Of a stretch of DNA of 6,574 nt, positions 6,536-6,574 are shown in pieces. How positions within the stretch are numbered: position 1 is the first letter of the stretch; every line of letters starts with the position of its first letter. The stretch spans positions 1-6,574 of the forward strand of contig JAEWAG010000159.1 in the NCBI GenBank assembly GCA_023391775.1, given 5' to 3'. The DNA comes from Pseudomonadota bacterium (lineage in GTDB: Bacteria; Pseudomonadota; Gammaproteobacteria; Xanthomonadales; Xanthomonadaceae). A model generated the notes under the pieces. It was not told the origin of the DNA, made no database searches, and saw only the letters and a list, made by a program, of their open reading frames with translations. Both the position numbers and the translations under genes were made by a program.

Positions 6536-6574
6536 ATGTCCTCCCCGACGCATTCGACCTCGGCACCCTACAAC
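6536..6574 (+). CDS. cyoB: Presumed CyoB (ubiquinol oxidase subunit I), first 13 codons only
   Basis: An open frame MSSPTHSTSAPYN starts at an ATG with a well-placed GGAAG and runs off the right edge. The identity comes almost wholly from context: cyoB follows cyoA in the standard cyoABCD order, and the gap is 60 nt. The visible residues are a variable N-terminus without diagnostic motifs; the haem and copper ligands would lie outside the window. A competing frame from ATG 6517 is also open to the edge but lacks a ribosome site. Confidence 0.6.
   Translation, partial: MSSPTHSTSAPYN

Noticed and set aside
6517..6574. Alternative start for the gene after cyoA (frame from ATG 6517)
   Set aside because: It is open to the edge but has no ribosome site; the GGAAG lies inside it and is well placed for the ATG at 6536. 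It cannot be fully excluded with so few codons.

Overview
The window is GC-rich chromosomal DNA with tightly packed genes. Gene content and protein style point to a gammaproteobacterium of the Xanthomonadaceae/Lysobacteraceae (Stenotrophomonas, Luteimonas, Lysobacter or a relative). This placement is an inference from remembered family sequences, not from a search. No mobile element, CRISPR array, tRNA, rRNA or phage-like segment is visible, and no stretch over 300 bases lacks a gene.

Left part (1-1133): the N-terminal part of a minus-strand comEC (DNA-uptake channel) runs off the left edge. Divergent from it is a small plus-strand SelT/SelW/SelH (Rdx) family protein with a CxxC motif and a TTG start.

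Centre (1148-3803, minus strand, transcribed right to left): sdhE (FAD assembly factor for succinate dehydrogenase), ygfX (its membrane partner), a LolC/LolE-type permease and lolD (ATPase). The permease and ATPase release lipoproteins from the inner membrane. Overlaps of 65 and 8 nt and one 47-nt gap suggest a single transcription unit. It ends at a hairpin that contains both its own stop codon and that of the convergent Rdx gene.

Right part (3880-6574): a minus-strand MFS transporter of the metabolite:H+ symporter (MHS) type, separated from sdhE by a 76-nt gap holding a strong stem-loop. A 208-nt divergent intergenic region follows, then cyoA (cytochrome bo ubiquinol oxidase subunit II, a lipoprotein) and the first 13 codons of what should be cyoB. 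A perfect 11-bp GC hairpin lies in the cyoA-cyoB gap.

The genes are envelope and respiratory housekeeping functions. SdhE matures a quinone-reducing flavoprotein, the Cyo oxidase re-oxidises quinol, and LolCD sorts lipoproteins. CyoA is itself a lipoprotein but is expected to stay in the inner membrane. I see no evidence for an undescribed system. The more interesting points are the sdhE-ygfX-lol linkage without visible sdhCDAB, the divergent MHS signature motifs, the cysteine/methionine-rich CyoA tail, and several precise GC hairpins at gene boundaries.
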